This document shows, piece after piece, positions 1-11,600 of a stretch of DNA of 64,000 bases. Below the pieces are notes generated by a model. The model made no database searches, had not been told where the DNA came from, and was given only the letters and a program-made list of their open reading frames with translations. This stretch comes from Toxoplasma gondii ME49. Its lineage: Eukaryota > Apicomplexa > Conoidasida > Eucoccidiorida > Sarcocystidae. The DNA lies in contig NC_031471.1 of assembly GCF_000006565.2 (NCBI RefSeq), positions 806,001 to 870,000 on the forward strand. Direction: 5' to 3'. A program made the translations under genes and the position numbers. Numbering within the stretch: the stretch's first letter is position 1; each line of letters opens with the position of its first letter.

Positions 1-142
1 TCTGACGAACAGTCGTACGATAAAGAGATCTCCATCTCTCCCAGGTTACCTCTGATGCTCAGGGATGCGCTACACATCACTTGGCGACGTGGAAATACAT
101 GTGAGCCTGTAGGGTGTGAGTGTCTGGTATCTGCATGTAAGG

Positions 143-174
<32 letters not shown>

Positions 175-1792
175 GTATATTTGTATAGCCGTCAATAGAT
201 TTGTGTACAGCGTATTTCTCTCTCGCAGCTCCGGTCGAGAATTCCCGACTTAAAAAGCGACAGTTTCGTTCACAGAGATGCTCTCGTTTGTCTGCAAGGA
301 TGTCGCAGAAAAGAGAATGCACTTCTCTGCAGCTACGCTGTCTCAGTGTCACCCTCGTTCCGTCGAAACAGGAAGACTCCACCTCTGCGTTCGTCTGCAA
401 AAAGACTCAGGACGGACAGAGTCGCGTCCTCATACGCTTCTGTAGTTTACATCGCGTGCTTGTCGCCGGTGTGCACACAGTGCGAATAAATCCACGGTTT
501 TCTAAAAAATGCTTTTCCCGCGACACCGGCGGCCGGCAGCGACGAAAAATGGTTTACGAATAAACCTCAGATCTCTTGCATCTGGTTCAAAAAAATGGAG
601 AAACAGGAACGGCGTCGCGCTGAGAGTTCACTGCGATCAGGACCTTTCGCTCAAAGACGGAAACTCGCTTCGAGAAGCAAAGAGCATGACATCCTCGAGC
701 TAATGCATTGCTACATTCACATATCCATACAGTTAAGCCTACAAACGACTCTTTAACGCGATATATCTACGACTGCATACAGGTGTTCATCTACACATAC
801 GACTATACAGTAATCAAATATGTACACATATATATACCTATATATACAGATGTATATAGATATAGATATAGATAGGTATTAATTTATGATGTAACTGCAT
901 CCACTTTTACAATAATTAAAAGTGGACCATATAGTTATTTTACTTTACAGATACAACTGCATAGACGAATGAGTGGAACCAGTATGGCCTTTCTGAGCCA
1001 TGGTGCCCTCGAGCGCACTGCTCCTCGATTCTGGCACATCAGCGTTGAAAAGGGATTTAAAAACTCGCAAAAAGAACTGTAAACAGTGGGAGAGTCTCCC
1101 GCAACATTTGAATCAGCTGGAGGGAGGAGAGAGGTTTACAGGCGCCTGTGGGGTCTCCCGGTCTCTTTTCTCTTCTTGCCGCAGACAGAAGGAACGCCGC
1201 AAGCAGCTTCGCACCTCGTCGGCCACAGCGTAACATGCTGCCTCGCATAAACGCAACATCTGCATGCAGAGAAATCCCACAGGTCACATCCTCGTCATCT
1301 CCTTCAGTATTTTTCCGGCTTTTTTCTACAGCAAGCGCAGTTGCCGCGATTCAGACGACAATTACAGTCTAACTGTCCCTCAGTTCACGACCAATCCACT
1401 TTTAGAAACGGATCTCTCGTACGTGATCAACGTACGGAAAAAGCAGATGTCATGTATTCAACCTATGCAGATATGTGCATAGATCTGAACCTGTATCGAA
1501 GAATGTTCTTTTATATTTTTATATTTGCACACATTTTTACAATAACTACATTCCACCACAGATCTCTCTCACAAAAAAGTATACACACAGAACAGCTATG
1601 TACATCGATCTAAACGTCTACCAAATTTAGGTCTCACATCTCCGAGGATACATGGAACCTTTGGTCTGGTGAAAAGTCTACACAGTACGGGATACAGAAC
1701 GTCATCACCCTTTTCAGTTCCGCTTCCCTGAGCAGCAGAAGAAGCGTTCTCATTCTTGTTAGAGACGCTAGACCCCCCCCCCCGCTGCTGTC
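1..1792. other. Spacer downstream of the exosome gene; no gene seen
   Basis: I see no reading frame with protein-like composition or recognisable motif on either strand. The stretch is AT-richer than the neighbouring exons. It carries TA/GATA-type simple sequence near 143-180 and 820-880, and a run of 11 C at 1773-1783. The minus-strand exosome gene ends at 1793, so the right part probably includes its 3' untranslated region. Confidence 0.5.
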
Positions 1793-4700
1793 TCATCGCC
1801 GGTCAGCACTTGCCACTGCTTCTGCGACTTCGTTCTGCGACGCAAGCTCCAGAAAAAGAAGGAAAACACAAACCTGTTCGCCGCTCTCGGTTGCGAGGAG
1901 TGTTCCCGAAGCGTGAATGAAGCAGACAGAAGCTAAAGCCGGACAGTAGCCGAGGTCGACGAACGTGCAGTTCTTGTCTGCAAAGGCTCGGCGCTCCTGA
2001 AGAAGAAAAACGCGCAGTAATGCATAGAAAACGCGGAGAAATGTATAGAAAGCGCGGAGAAATGCATAGAACGCGCGGAGAAAGAACCTCTCCAGCCACC
2101 ACGAGAGACGACGATTGGGGCGTCCCAGTCAAAAAACATCACCGCAATGCAAGAGAACGCCCCAACAAGAAACCTCTCGACATTTCCACTTTAACTCCGA
2201 GTTCTTACAATAGAAATAATACATGCACATATAAATGTCTATCTATGTCTCTCTATCTATATAGAGAGAGATACTGCACATAAACAGATTGTCTACTTGT
2301 ACACACAAATAGACGCATATAAGCCCGCAAGTGTTAATACGTTTTCCAGTTGTTCTCAGGATTCTCTCCACTTTGGCAGAGTTTTAAAAATCCCGATTTC
2401 CCCATAAATGTCACTCCACCTACCTCGGCGTCCGGGTCGAGGAGGACGCAGGTTCGAGGGGGGCTGTCTGGGTGTCCAACGGAGAACACACACTGCAGAG
2501 AAAAAGAGAGACTCGCGTCTATTCTTCCTTGTTCGATGGTAAGCACTCCGCGATTCGGTGAAGAGACATCAAGATCTAAAACGATCTAAACGAGGAGTCA
2601 GATTCGTATTTTGCGTTCACTCGCGAAAAGGGAGAAAACAGCCCTGGCTCAGACAGTTCCACTTCCGCACAAAAATGGGAGACTCGATCTCAGTCCGCCT
2701 GAGTCGCACGAGGCAACTCGGGCATTCTTGGACGCTTTCTTCTCCATGCGTCCTTTGAGCAAGAGACGGAGAGACAACGCAGATGCAGATGACCCGCACC
2801 AGAGTTGCGCGTCGCCGCGGCTGAGAGCTGTCGAGTCTCTTTTTTGTTCTCCTCCAGGAGACAAACTTCAAGATTTAACCTGTCTGTGCTAAGTCGAGAA
2901 TGGCGAAACGCCACAGTTTGACACGTAGGGATACTGTGTGCATGCATGTTGATATACCTCTTGAAACATGGAAGAAAAGGAGGGACAAGAAAACCACGTT
3001 CGACATGCACCGAGTCTTGGAAACCGCTTCCTGCTTCTCACGTTTGTCGCCCAGTGTGTGAGCCCAAGCCGCTGTATACCCTTGAAAGGTTTCTTGGCCT
3101 GTGCGACCTCTCCTCCGTTTTCGATCGCCGTTTTGTTGCGGACGGTCTCACTCTCTCATCGACCGAATAAAAGACTTCCGTCCGCGTAAATACTCTTGCG
3201 AAGACGGGGATATACTGCAGACCGCGACTCAGGAATAAAAACAGATCTTACCGCCGAGGCGCCTGTCACGACGTCCAGCATTTCAATGCCTGCATCGGCG
3301 AGAGCGAGACCGATACAAGTGAGCGCCGCCGAGATAAGACCTGTTGACAGAAGAACCGCGCCATACACGCGGAAAACGACACCAAAATATTCGCTTTGAT
3401 TCTTTTCGGCTGCGCGCGAATCTGACAGCTGTCGATGGCGACGGCCTCCTGAAAAGAAGACCGAGAGCTGGCACGTCACAGGAGGAAAGGAGAGGGAACC
3501 ACAGTTAACCGCTAGGTGAATGAACGCCGCGAGCAACCGAAGTCGGTAGCTGAAGGACAACGCATGGCTGTATCATGTGAAAGTGACACAAATGCCTCCT
3601 TTTGCATGCGCTTGCTCATTTTACGCTCTGCTCAAACTTTTCGGATCCCCCACACCAAACCGCACCGGCCTTGAGTCTTGCCATTCTCCACATGGAAGAA
3701 AACGAAACGTCTCTTGTCTCTGGTAGCACATTTCCCCTAGCACACACACGCGAGAATAAACGAAACCAGCAGAAAAAAATTCGCAACAAAAAACAATCTG
3801 CGCGCAAAATGAATTCAAACGCACAGAAATACATCCACATACACATCCGTATATATATATATATGTATATGTATATGAACGCATATATATATATATATAT
3901 ATATATACATATTCGTATATATATATATATATATATATATATGCGTTCATATACATATATATGTGGCGAGTAAAGAGAGAGATCCAATCGGGAGAAAGGG
4001 AATGCCACTGGAAATGTCTTGAGTTTCCTCAGACGAGAGTGAAGCTCGTTTGGAAGATTATATGCTTTGTGCCTTTACATGTGAAACTCTGAATGGGGGC
4101 GGGCGTCCATGGAAAGAGAGGCAAGAAGCCTGTGGTTTCCGCAGTGAAACAGACGAACAGGTGAGTTCGTCGATACACACACACACATACACTGAGCCCC
4201 GCGTTGATGGTTGCCTCGGCGTTTCTGTGCAATTGAGCGACGCAGTCGCAGAAAAACGAAGTAGCAAGTTCCGCTCTCCTGCATATGCACAGGAGGCAGG
4301 ACTCTGCGAAAAAACTCCACCTTGTGTGTCTCCACATCACAGAGACTCACGGAGCGGTGTCAAAAGGCTCCCGAAGAAGACGTGTATCTCTCGTTTCCGT
4401 GACGATGTAGAAGAGGGGGACGGGAAGCAGACGTAAAGACTCGAGAATACGTTTGAGGAAAAAGAGGAAAAACAAGAGAAATTTGAGAAATCACGAGTAC
4501 CTCCATCATCTTCGAGCACAAGCACCGAAACCGCAATCGTCGATTTCGCGTAGAGATCTAGGCGGACAACTGCGTTGAGAGCTTGATGAAGTAAAGTTGT
4601 CAAATGGGCAGTGTCTCGTTCCTGAAGAGAGAAGAACGGACAGTTCCAGAGACAAAAACACCACAGACCTTTCCCCTTCCTTCAAGCTGATTCTATATAG

Positions 4701-6682
4701 AGACAGTCACACCCCTCAAGAGGCGAAAAAATCGTTTCGCATTCTTCGAGTTCCGCTGGACAGACAGCTGCTCCTTTGCCAGCATGCAAGACGTCGGATA
4801 CAGAAGTCTTACGTTTTTTCCTCTCTCTCACTCATCCACATCTGCAAACATGCACCTACACCCACCTACAAAGTGAATGTCTGTGTACACGTATACATGT
4901 ATGCATGCAGGAAGCGTTACACTTGAACCTATTTGTATATATATATATATATATAATTTCGATGTTGAATTTCATCGCCAGGAGAGTCTCTAAGTACTCG
5001 TTTTGGGAGGAAAAAGTGACTGATTTAAACCGCGAGTGCTCAGCACAGTCCGGGGAGTCTATTCCGCCTCACACTGTGAAACAGTACGACCAATGAACAG
5101 AGGAATTTCTTCCCTGCTGCATGAACGCCGTGTTTTGAACTCACACTGCAGGCGTCTTTCCCCGTCGTTGCAAAGGGGGCAAATCTGAATTCGAGGTTGA
5201 TGCTGCCGCGATCCTGCGACGCATGTTTCATGTTCGGACGGGGGCCGTATCTGCGCGAGGCTCAGGCAAAACGCGTTGTAATGTGGACAACAGACCAAGC
5301 ATCCATCGGCAGAAACGCGCTTCAAACCAAAAACAATTTCCATGCCCGCCAGAGGCCATTTATCTCCTTCAAGTCCACGCCATACATATAGATATCTTTA
5401 CACCAGTATACATATATACATATACATATATACATATATATATATATATGTTGCCGTATTTGAGTGAGTGTTTGAGTCGTATTCACATCGGGGAGGCTTT
5501 ATGAGTGTAAGCAAGGAAGATGCGCATGCTCGCGGTTTTTCCTGAATGCATCTCCAGGTGTCACTTCAGAGGTGGAGAAGGCCGATTTTGCATGCTTTCC
5601 CCGTTGTTTCCAGGCAGCCGCCACCTCAGTGAAGCGCATGCACTGAAACTCACACGGCGCAGTTCAGCTTGGTCTTCCCGACAGAAACAAAGGCCGATCC
5701 GGCGGCTGCTGCGAGGGAGTGCGTTTGCATGCCTGAAGGGAGAAAGTCCGCAGCACCGCAGAGACCGCAAAAGCTTCTGCCTCAACAGCGTCCTTTCCCC
5801 CGAGACCTCCCGCAGCAGCCACTCAGAACTCCTCCAAAAGGCATTCTCGGCGTCGCAGAAAAGCTCGTCTCAGTGAGACAGAAGGAAGGGGAAAAACGCT
5901 TGCGCGTTTTCCTCTCCAGCAAGCGAGAGTCCCCCCTCCCCCCGGCACCGTTTGCAGCGCGTCCGTCATGCAGACCGGAAAAACTTTGGATACGCATGCA
6001 CCGCAGACACAAAAAGCGCCGCGTTGTCCACGGAGAAACACACCCGCGCGCATGCGTACATGCACTCAGACGTACGCATGCAAGGAGAAACATGCAGATC
6101 GAGAAAAAGTCAAGTTTCATTTCGCGAAACCCTTGTGTCGCTCTCCACAGTGCATACGGCCTTTGCAACTGGACGACCCGGTGGCTTCGTTCTCTTCGTT
6201 GCTGGGGCCGCTAACGAACGAAATATCGACTGACAGTTGGAAGAGAAACAGTAACGTCTCCGCAGTCCAGTCTGATTCCTGCCTTTTGGTCACGCACTGG
6301 CAGAGAGAGGCAAGCATCCACCACCACCACAAATGATCGTGAATCGTGTAAACATACATATATATATATATATGAATAAATATATATATATATATTTGTA
6401 CGTATGCATGCATGAGTATCAGCATGTATGTATGTATGTATGTATATCTATGGATGCGAGTGTACGAATAGATGCATTGTTCTGTCTGGAAAAGCTGAAC
6501 TTACACATCGCACGCATTTCTTCGAATCTGCGACCATCGTGTCTCTCGCGTTTGTTTGCAGCTTCCGTCAACCGTTCGCGCGAGTTGGGCGACTCATAAG
6601 GGAGGACGGGAAGACTGGAGCTGCTTCCTTGGAGGAGTGAAGCATTTGTCAGTGCGCTCAAGCTGCGGCCGGAGAGACACAT
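1793..6682 (-). CDS. Exosome core subunit, RNase PH fold, Mtr3/EXOSC6-like
   Basis: Predicted subunit of the six-member RNase PH ring of the RNA exosome, which processes and degrades RNA 3' to 5' in nucleus and cytoplasm. Exons on the minus strand: 6682-6505, 5732-5654, 5250-5145, 4621-4501, 3340-3252, 2492-2424, 1996-1874, 1834-1793. All introns are GT-AG, phases close, and the product is 268 residues, close to the usual size of the family. Motifs in order: [13 protein letters not shown] near residues 47-59, [27 protein letters not shown], a helix with [21 protein letters not shown], then [12 protein letters not shown] and [21 protein letters not shown] and LLDP resemble Mtr3 more than Rrp41, whose human copy reads ADGG. 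Eukaryotic Mtr3 is non-catalytic in the well-studied exosomes. The ATG at 6682 is the first in frame before the conserved start. The last exon of 14 codons is the weakest part. Four of seven introns carry TA repeats. Confidence 0.86.
2018..2083. repeat. Three-copy 21-bp tandem repeat beside a splice acceptor
   Basis: Three imperfect copies of a 21-base unit (roughly ATGCATAGAAAACGCGGAGAA) stand in tandem. They lie in intron 6 of the exosome gene, immediately upstream, in transcript sense, of the pyrimidine tract and the acceptor at 1997. In the transcript the repeat reads as CU-rich with UUCUCCGCG in each unit, so it overlaps the expected branch-point region. Confidence 0.85.
3851..3962. repeat. 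TA microsatellite forming a large inverted repeat
   Basis: About 110 bases of (TA)n lie in intron 4 of the exosome gene. The unique word GTATATGAACGCATAT at 3871-3886 recurs as its exact reverse complement at 3939-3954, so the tract is a palindrome with a short centre near 3906-3917, not a plain microsatellite. Confidence 0.85.
5408..5450. repeat. TA/CATA microsatellite in exosome gene intron 2
   Basis: Alternating TA with interspersed CA, in the intron between the second and third exons of the minus-strand exosome gene. Confidence 0.85.
6353..6397. repeat. TA microsatellite in exosome gene intron 1
   Basis: (TA)n interrupted by TGAATAAA, in the first intron of the exosome gene. A small TA tract at 4935-4955 similarly lies in intron 3. 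Confidence 0.85.
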
Positions 6683-8650
6683 CGCGGCGAAGAGACTCCG
6701 AAACGCATGCAGTTGCTCTCAGACCTAGCAGAAGGGTAGGCAGGAGAGATAGCGAGAAAGAGAAGGAAGGAGGGAGAGAGAAAAGAACGCCAGGAAAGAA
6801 GGACGGAAAAGCTACGACGACTAAAACGCTGGAGAAAGGAAACACCCGCAAACAGCGCGAGAGCCAACTGGGGAAACGGAAGCAGGGGAGACTGTCAGCA
6901 GAAGAGAGAGAGGACAGGTCTAGCGTTCTCTGAAAGAAGATGGTGCACAGACGTTTTGCGAGAGTGGACAAAGGATGCGCTTGCGCATCTGCGGTGGGAG
7001 AAAAGCCTCGACGCGACACCGGGACGGAGACACTGCAGAGTAGACCGCGGAGAGACAGCAACGAAGCGGAAGAGGACGCACCGTCGGCAGCGGCAAGCAA
7101 GATGAGGCAGACGAGATGAAAAAAGAGGAGAGAACCGCATTTCAACGCTACAACTTTCCAGAGGAAGAAGACGCGCAGGTGAGTCGAGGAAAAAGCAGCG
7201 GAAAAAGCAGCGGGGAGGCGAGAGGCGGAGAAAAGCAGAGGGGTCCCGGAGAGGCGGAACAACGGTGCTCGCAGAACGAGGCGACGGAAATTAAAGACAA
7301 ATTCAGAGAGGAACAACAGTCGGCGCGCTCTGCGCTTTCTGGTGAGCTGGAGAGTGTGTGAGTACGGCGCAGCGACGTTGAAAAGCAGAGTCGGCAGCTA
7401 TTCAGACGATAAAGACGATTATCCCTGGCGCAGTCTCTGTCCTAAGGCTGGCAGTGGGGTTCTAGATGGGGGACTTTGAAAAGCGAACACCAAAGGAAAG
7501 AGGCCGTTTTGCTCTAGAAACGAATGAAAAGTCTGGAGACTGGAATCTGGACGCAAAGTCAAAGATCGCAAAGATCGAGACAGCGTGAGAGAACACGGTT
7601 AAACTTGACTGCGTCTGCGCTGAGAGCTGCTCTTTCCTGTGAGGTCGGCGCGATGGGAATGCTAGGTTGGCGAGGGTGTGTTTGAGCCTGGGTGGACGAA
7701 TACTTGCCCGATAGGGACGGTCGAGAGGACTCCCTTTTGCAAAAAAGGTCGAGACGTGATCCGTTTCGACGCCTCTGACGCCCACAGCTGAACTTTTCAC
7801 ACTTTTAGCGCGCGAACAACTTTCGCAGGAACGTCGGAAACGGCCGAGCTGCCCACGGGTCGGGCCCGTACTGCGCCGGTCTGCGGTGACTGGCGGGGTT
7901 TGAAGACCAAGCCCAACAGAGAGGCGCACAGCGCGCCGCGTGGATTTCTGCGACGCGGCAAAGTCTTCACGGAGAGGAGAAGACTTTGTGCCGCGGTAAT
8001 GCGCGCCACTCGGCGAGTGTACGGAAATTTTCGAAAATCAGCAGAGGTTGGCTTTTCTGAGGACTGAGGCACAGACACAACCGCACCCAGCCCGCCTTGT
8101 GTCCCGCGCGCCAGGCTCGGTCGCATTGAGACCTCGTGTTTTTCGCGTTGGGACTTTGCAGGTGATTTCCTCCGGCCAGCAACGATTTCCATGCCTTTCG
8201 TCCGGTTCTGAGAAGCGTCGCTTTGCGGAAACGTCGTTTCTTCTCCGTCCGGTGCACGCGAACAACGTGGCTGGTCACGTTCTAGATCTAAAACATGCCT
8301 CGTAGCCTCACTACCAAGCAGGGGAGGCGGGGACGGAGAACAAGATTGGAATCAGTGCGGAGACTGCCAAGGGTTTCGCCGAGAAGCTGCCGTTTGTATT
8401 TGCGACTTTGATCCCGGTAGTTTCGATCCTCCAAGAGAAGACAGACAGCGAATCTGGAGCAGTTTTCAATGGCTGGGGCTGCCCGCGCCAGCGTTCTTTT
8501 TCCCAGGAGGCACGCGGTTTGCTGGCCAGTCGACTAGGCAGTCGCTCTGCCAGCGCCGACCACAGGGAACTCGACTTTTTGCAGAGTTCGACCGGCGGAA
8601 CTCTTACTCGCCAGGACCGAACTGACTCTGCTCCTCTCAAGCGGAGCATT
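6683..8650. promoter_or_regulatory. Divergent intergenic region, likely shared promoter and 5' leaders
   Basis: This 2.0-kb spacer separates the start codons of the minus-strand exosome gene (6682) and the plus-strand two-membrane-segment gene (8651), so it should hold both promoters and 5' untranslated regions. The plus strand is strongly purine-rich at about 6725-6920, and a 12-base unit GGAAAAAGCAGC is doubled near 7187-7212. No conserved protein motif was seen. A plus-strand open frame continues upstream of 8651 to a stop near 8305 but contains no earlier ATG. No initiator or TATA element can be fixed by eye. Confidence 0.45.
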
Positions 8651-11600
8651 ATGGAAACCGAGGAAACGCGTTTCTGTTGCAGTAACGAGCCCACCTGTTC
8701 CCGTTGCCCTTGCGCTGCAACCGAGTTACCGCAGCCGGAAACGGCTAAACGGATACAGAGCAATTCATCCACAGGAATCGGTGCTCTCACGAAGGCGCTG
8801 ATTCTTGCCGTCACTTTCCTTGCCGGCTGGCTCTGCTCACATTTGTCCAACGAACTCTCGGATGTACAAAGGCGCGCGCTGAGTCGCTCGGAGGCCTCGG
8901 ACGAGGTAAGGCGCAAGGCGAAACTTTCACAGGTCGACCGCAGGAGATGCGAACCCGCAAAACTATAGTGTAGACGGCTTGATGAGCGTCGGCGCAACCA
9001 ATCACTGCCGTCACTTCTATACGGACATATTTTGAATTTGGGTGTGTAGACTCCTTGCTGTCCGGGTGACCTCGTATTCGTCGCGGCCGCACAGTTCGTT
9101 CCACTTCCCACCGAACATTTCACCACTTTCCCGCAGCCACTTGGTCAGATTCGAGAATCCACGGCTATTCTTCTCTTCGTCGGGAGGTGTGTTTTCAAAT
9201 GAGTTGCCGGCGGGTATGAAGGGTACGACCGTACCGCCGCTCTGCAAACGATTTTTAAAACTGCGAATCTACTGCGTTTCCGTTCGTCGCTCTGTGAATC
9301 CGACGCATTTTGCTGAGCGCCAGTCAAGTTGGTCTCCACAGTTTCTCCCAAGTTTAGCAGGATCGGCCACTTTCTGTGACGTCTAGGTTCGTCCACCATC
9401 TTTCCGCCGCATCTGTGTGTCTGGTTTGCAGAGCGAGAGCTCTGCTCCGTACCTCCGAGCGGCGGACCTACCGCTCGAAGCTTTTCTCCATAGGTCTGAT
9501 TACGAGCGAGAAGAAGATCCCTACATCGTCACTCTGCCTTATATGGAACCCAGAAGACTGTCCAGTGCTGCACAGGATGATCCCCCAGTGGACGTGCCCC
9601 AGGCTGCACCGCTTGAAAACAAGACCGGAGATGCTGTGAACCCCGACAGGACGCTGGCCTCCAATGCCAGCCTGAAAAACGAGCTTTTGCCGCAGAGAAA
9701 GAAGGAGAATATCAATCTTCGTAAGTTGCTTCTCCGTCAGACTTCCCTCAGTGTTTCGTCCCTGGTCGAACACCGCGACGACGTATTCACGAAATGTTAT
9801 GTCAGGAGCCGAGGGCCGATGTTCAGGGCTATTCAAGCACTTTTCCAGTTCGCAACAATTTATCTTGTTTCATTTGTTTTGTGTCCGTAAGGGCAGATAA
9901 AACGGTGGAAAGTCCAAAGTCGAGGTGCTCGTTAGTTCGTCTCGCGGTGTCTCGTTTGACCCCTGCTCTTTGCCGGCCTCTGATTTTGTCGAACGGGGGA
10001 GAAGTAATTTTGAGAATGTGTTTGTTTAGGGCGCCTGTTCCGGTTGAGGACAGTGGTGTACCGACGCTCGACGGTGGACAGTCACTGCGACGAGTCGGTG
10101 TGTGAAGAGACTTGTGTGTGTGGTTTTCCGCTGCCTTCAGGTGTGTTGAATCCGCATGTGTTTCGAGCAGAGTTGTGCCCTTTTTTGCGGGTTGGCGATG
10201 GACAGATCAAGTCGTGGTATGCGTTGCTGGTGCTGTACATCGCGGAGTGGCCCGCATATGCGCAAGTCGGGAACGGGGGAGAGCGCTTCACGGATCAACT
10301 TCGAGCTTTCTCGGAGAACTTTGTCGCTCCGGAGAACACCACCCTTCAAGGCCGGGCCATCTTCCAGGACGAAATCGACTGCGGAACACCAAAGGTCTTC
10401 AAAGAGGGGGTCAGTCGAACGTCTGACCGCCGGGGTCGCTTGCAGTCTGGCTGGAAAGAGCAACGCTCATGAACCGTGTCTCCCTTTCAGTGCACCGATG
10501 CTGGCTTGCCTGCGTTGGTTGGTATGTGTGCTGTCAGCTGGATGCCATCAAAGGGGATATCCACAACTTCGATGACCTCGTTCGGATCTTGAAGAATGTG
10601 GCCAAGAGCGAACCAGACTTCGCCAACCTCCTGGACTACACGCAGTACTTCAAGTTGCCGACAAGAGCTGCAGTCACCGGCTTTGCGATGATTTTGCGAA
10701 CGGCGTTTGAGGGAATGGTTTTCAGCTTCTGCAGGAGTCTCTTCCTCAAGAACACCACTAAAGGTGAGCTGTTTTCTAGCCAAATCAGGAAAGGGTTTGT
10801 AGAGGAGGCGGCAGTACCTTCGCCATGCCAGTCTCACTTAGACGACAGAAGGCTTGCAGGATCGACGCATTTCTTTGCCTGCACATCTTAAGATATGGTG
10901 TCGCCTGCAAGTCGATCTTTTCCTCAGGGAACTTCACGCGGAACGAGTTGTACAGCAATGTAGTCTGGTTGTACCACCGCAACCAGACGCAGTATTGGAT
11001 GCTGCTGCTTGTCGCGAAGATCATCAAGCAGATTGTGTCAGCGAGGTAAGAAACCTAGTGAGTGCCGGTCCGGAGAGACATGGAACTGTTGTGTTTCGTG
11101 CGGCGGGTGTCACGATTTTGTAGGGCGGCAGCGGACTTGAAGATAGGCGGCTTTCTATTCCGAGTCGTGCAGATAGATTATTTTCACCTTTTTGAACAGT
11201 TGCAGAAGAATAAGGCTGCGGGGTCTCGATGTCTGTTCGTTACAAAGTGCCACAAAATCGCTGGCGACCTCAACGTCGGACGAATGCAAGGGTTCGGTGT
11301 TGAGGAAGATCGTTCTGACGCATTCTTATTTGTGACAGGTGCCAGTGGTGAGGTGCTCGAGGTATTGATGGGATATCACATGGGGGCGAGTTGACACGAG
11401 GGACGTTTCGGCAAGAGTTTTCGGTTGTTATGCCTTGGTTTCTGCATGCATTCTCTGGTCCGCAACATTGCAGGCCACACAATGGAATCATCATTCTGAA
11501 AAGCGTGACGACGGCTCGTCCTGGGAACACGGCTGCTGGCGATCATGCAGAGAAAGGACAAATTTTAGAGACGCTTTACGGCGTTGGAGCTTACAGCACG

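Noticed and set aside
3616..4008. 130-codon frame rich in Tyr/Ile over the TA tract
   Set aside because: Translation of a TA microsatellite in an intron. Similar frames at 14436-14717, 45089-45343 and 48071-48464 were dropped for the same reason.
8311..9126. 271-codon minus-strand ORF opposite the first exon of the two-membrane-segment gene
   Set aside because: It is the complement of a GC-rich plus-strand exon with a clear membrane segment and good donor at 8906; the minus frame has no motif.
11124..11394. Candidate exon (AAADLKIGGFLF...) in the two-membrane-segment gene
   Set aside because: Its acceptor fits phase, but no good donor gives the phase needed for the exon at 11474; joining 11045 directly to 11474 is phase-perfect. 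It remains a possible alternative exon.
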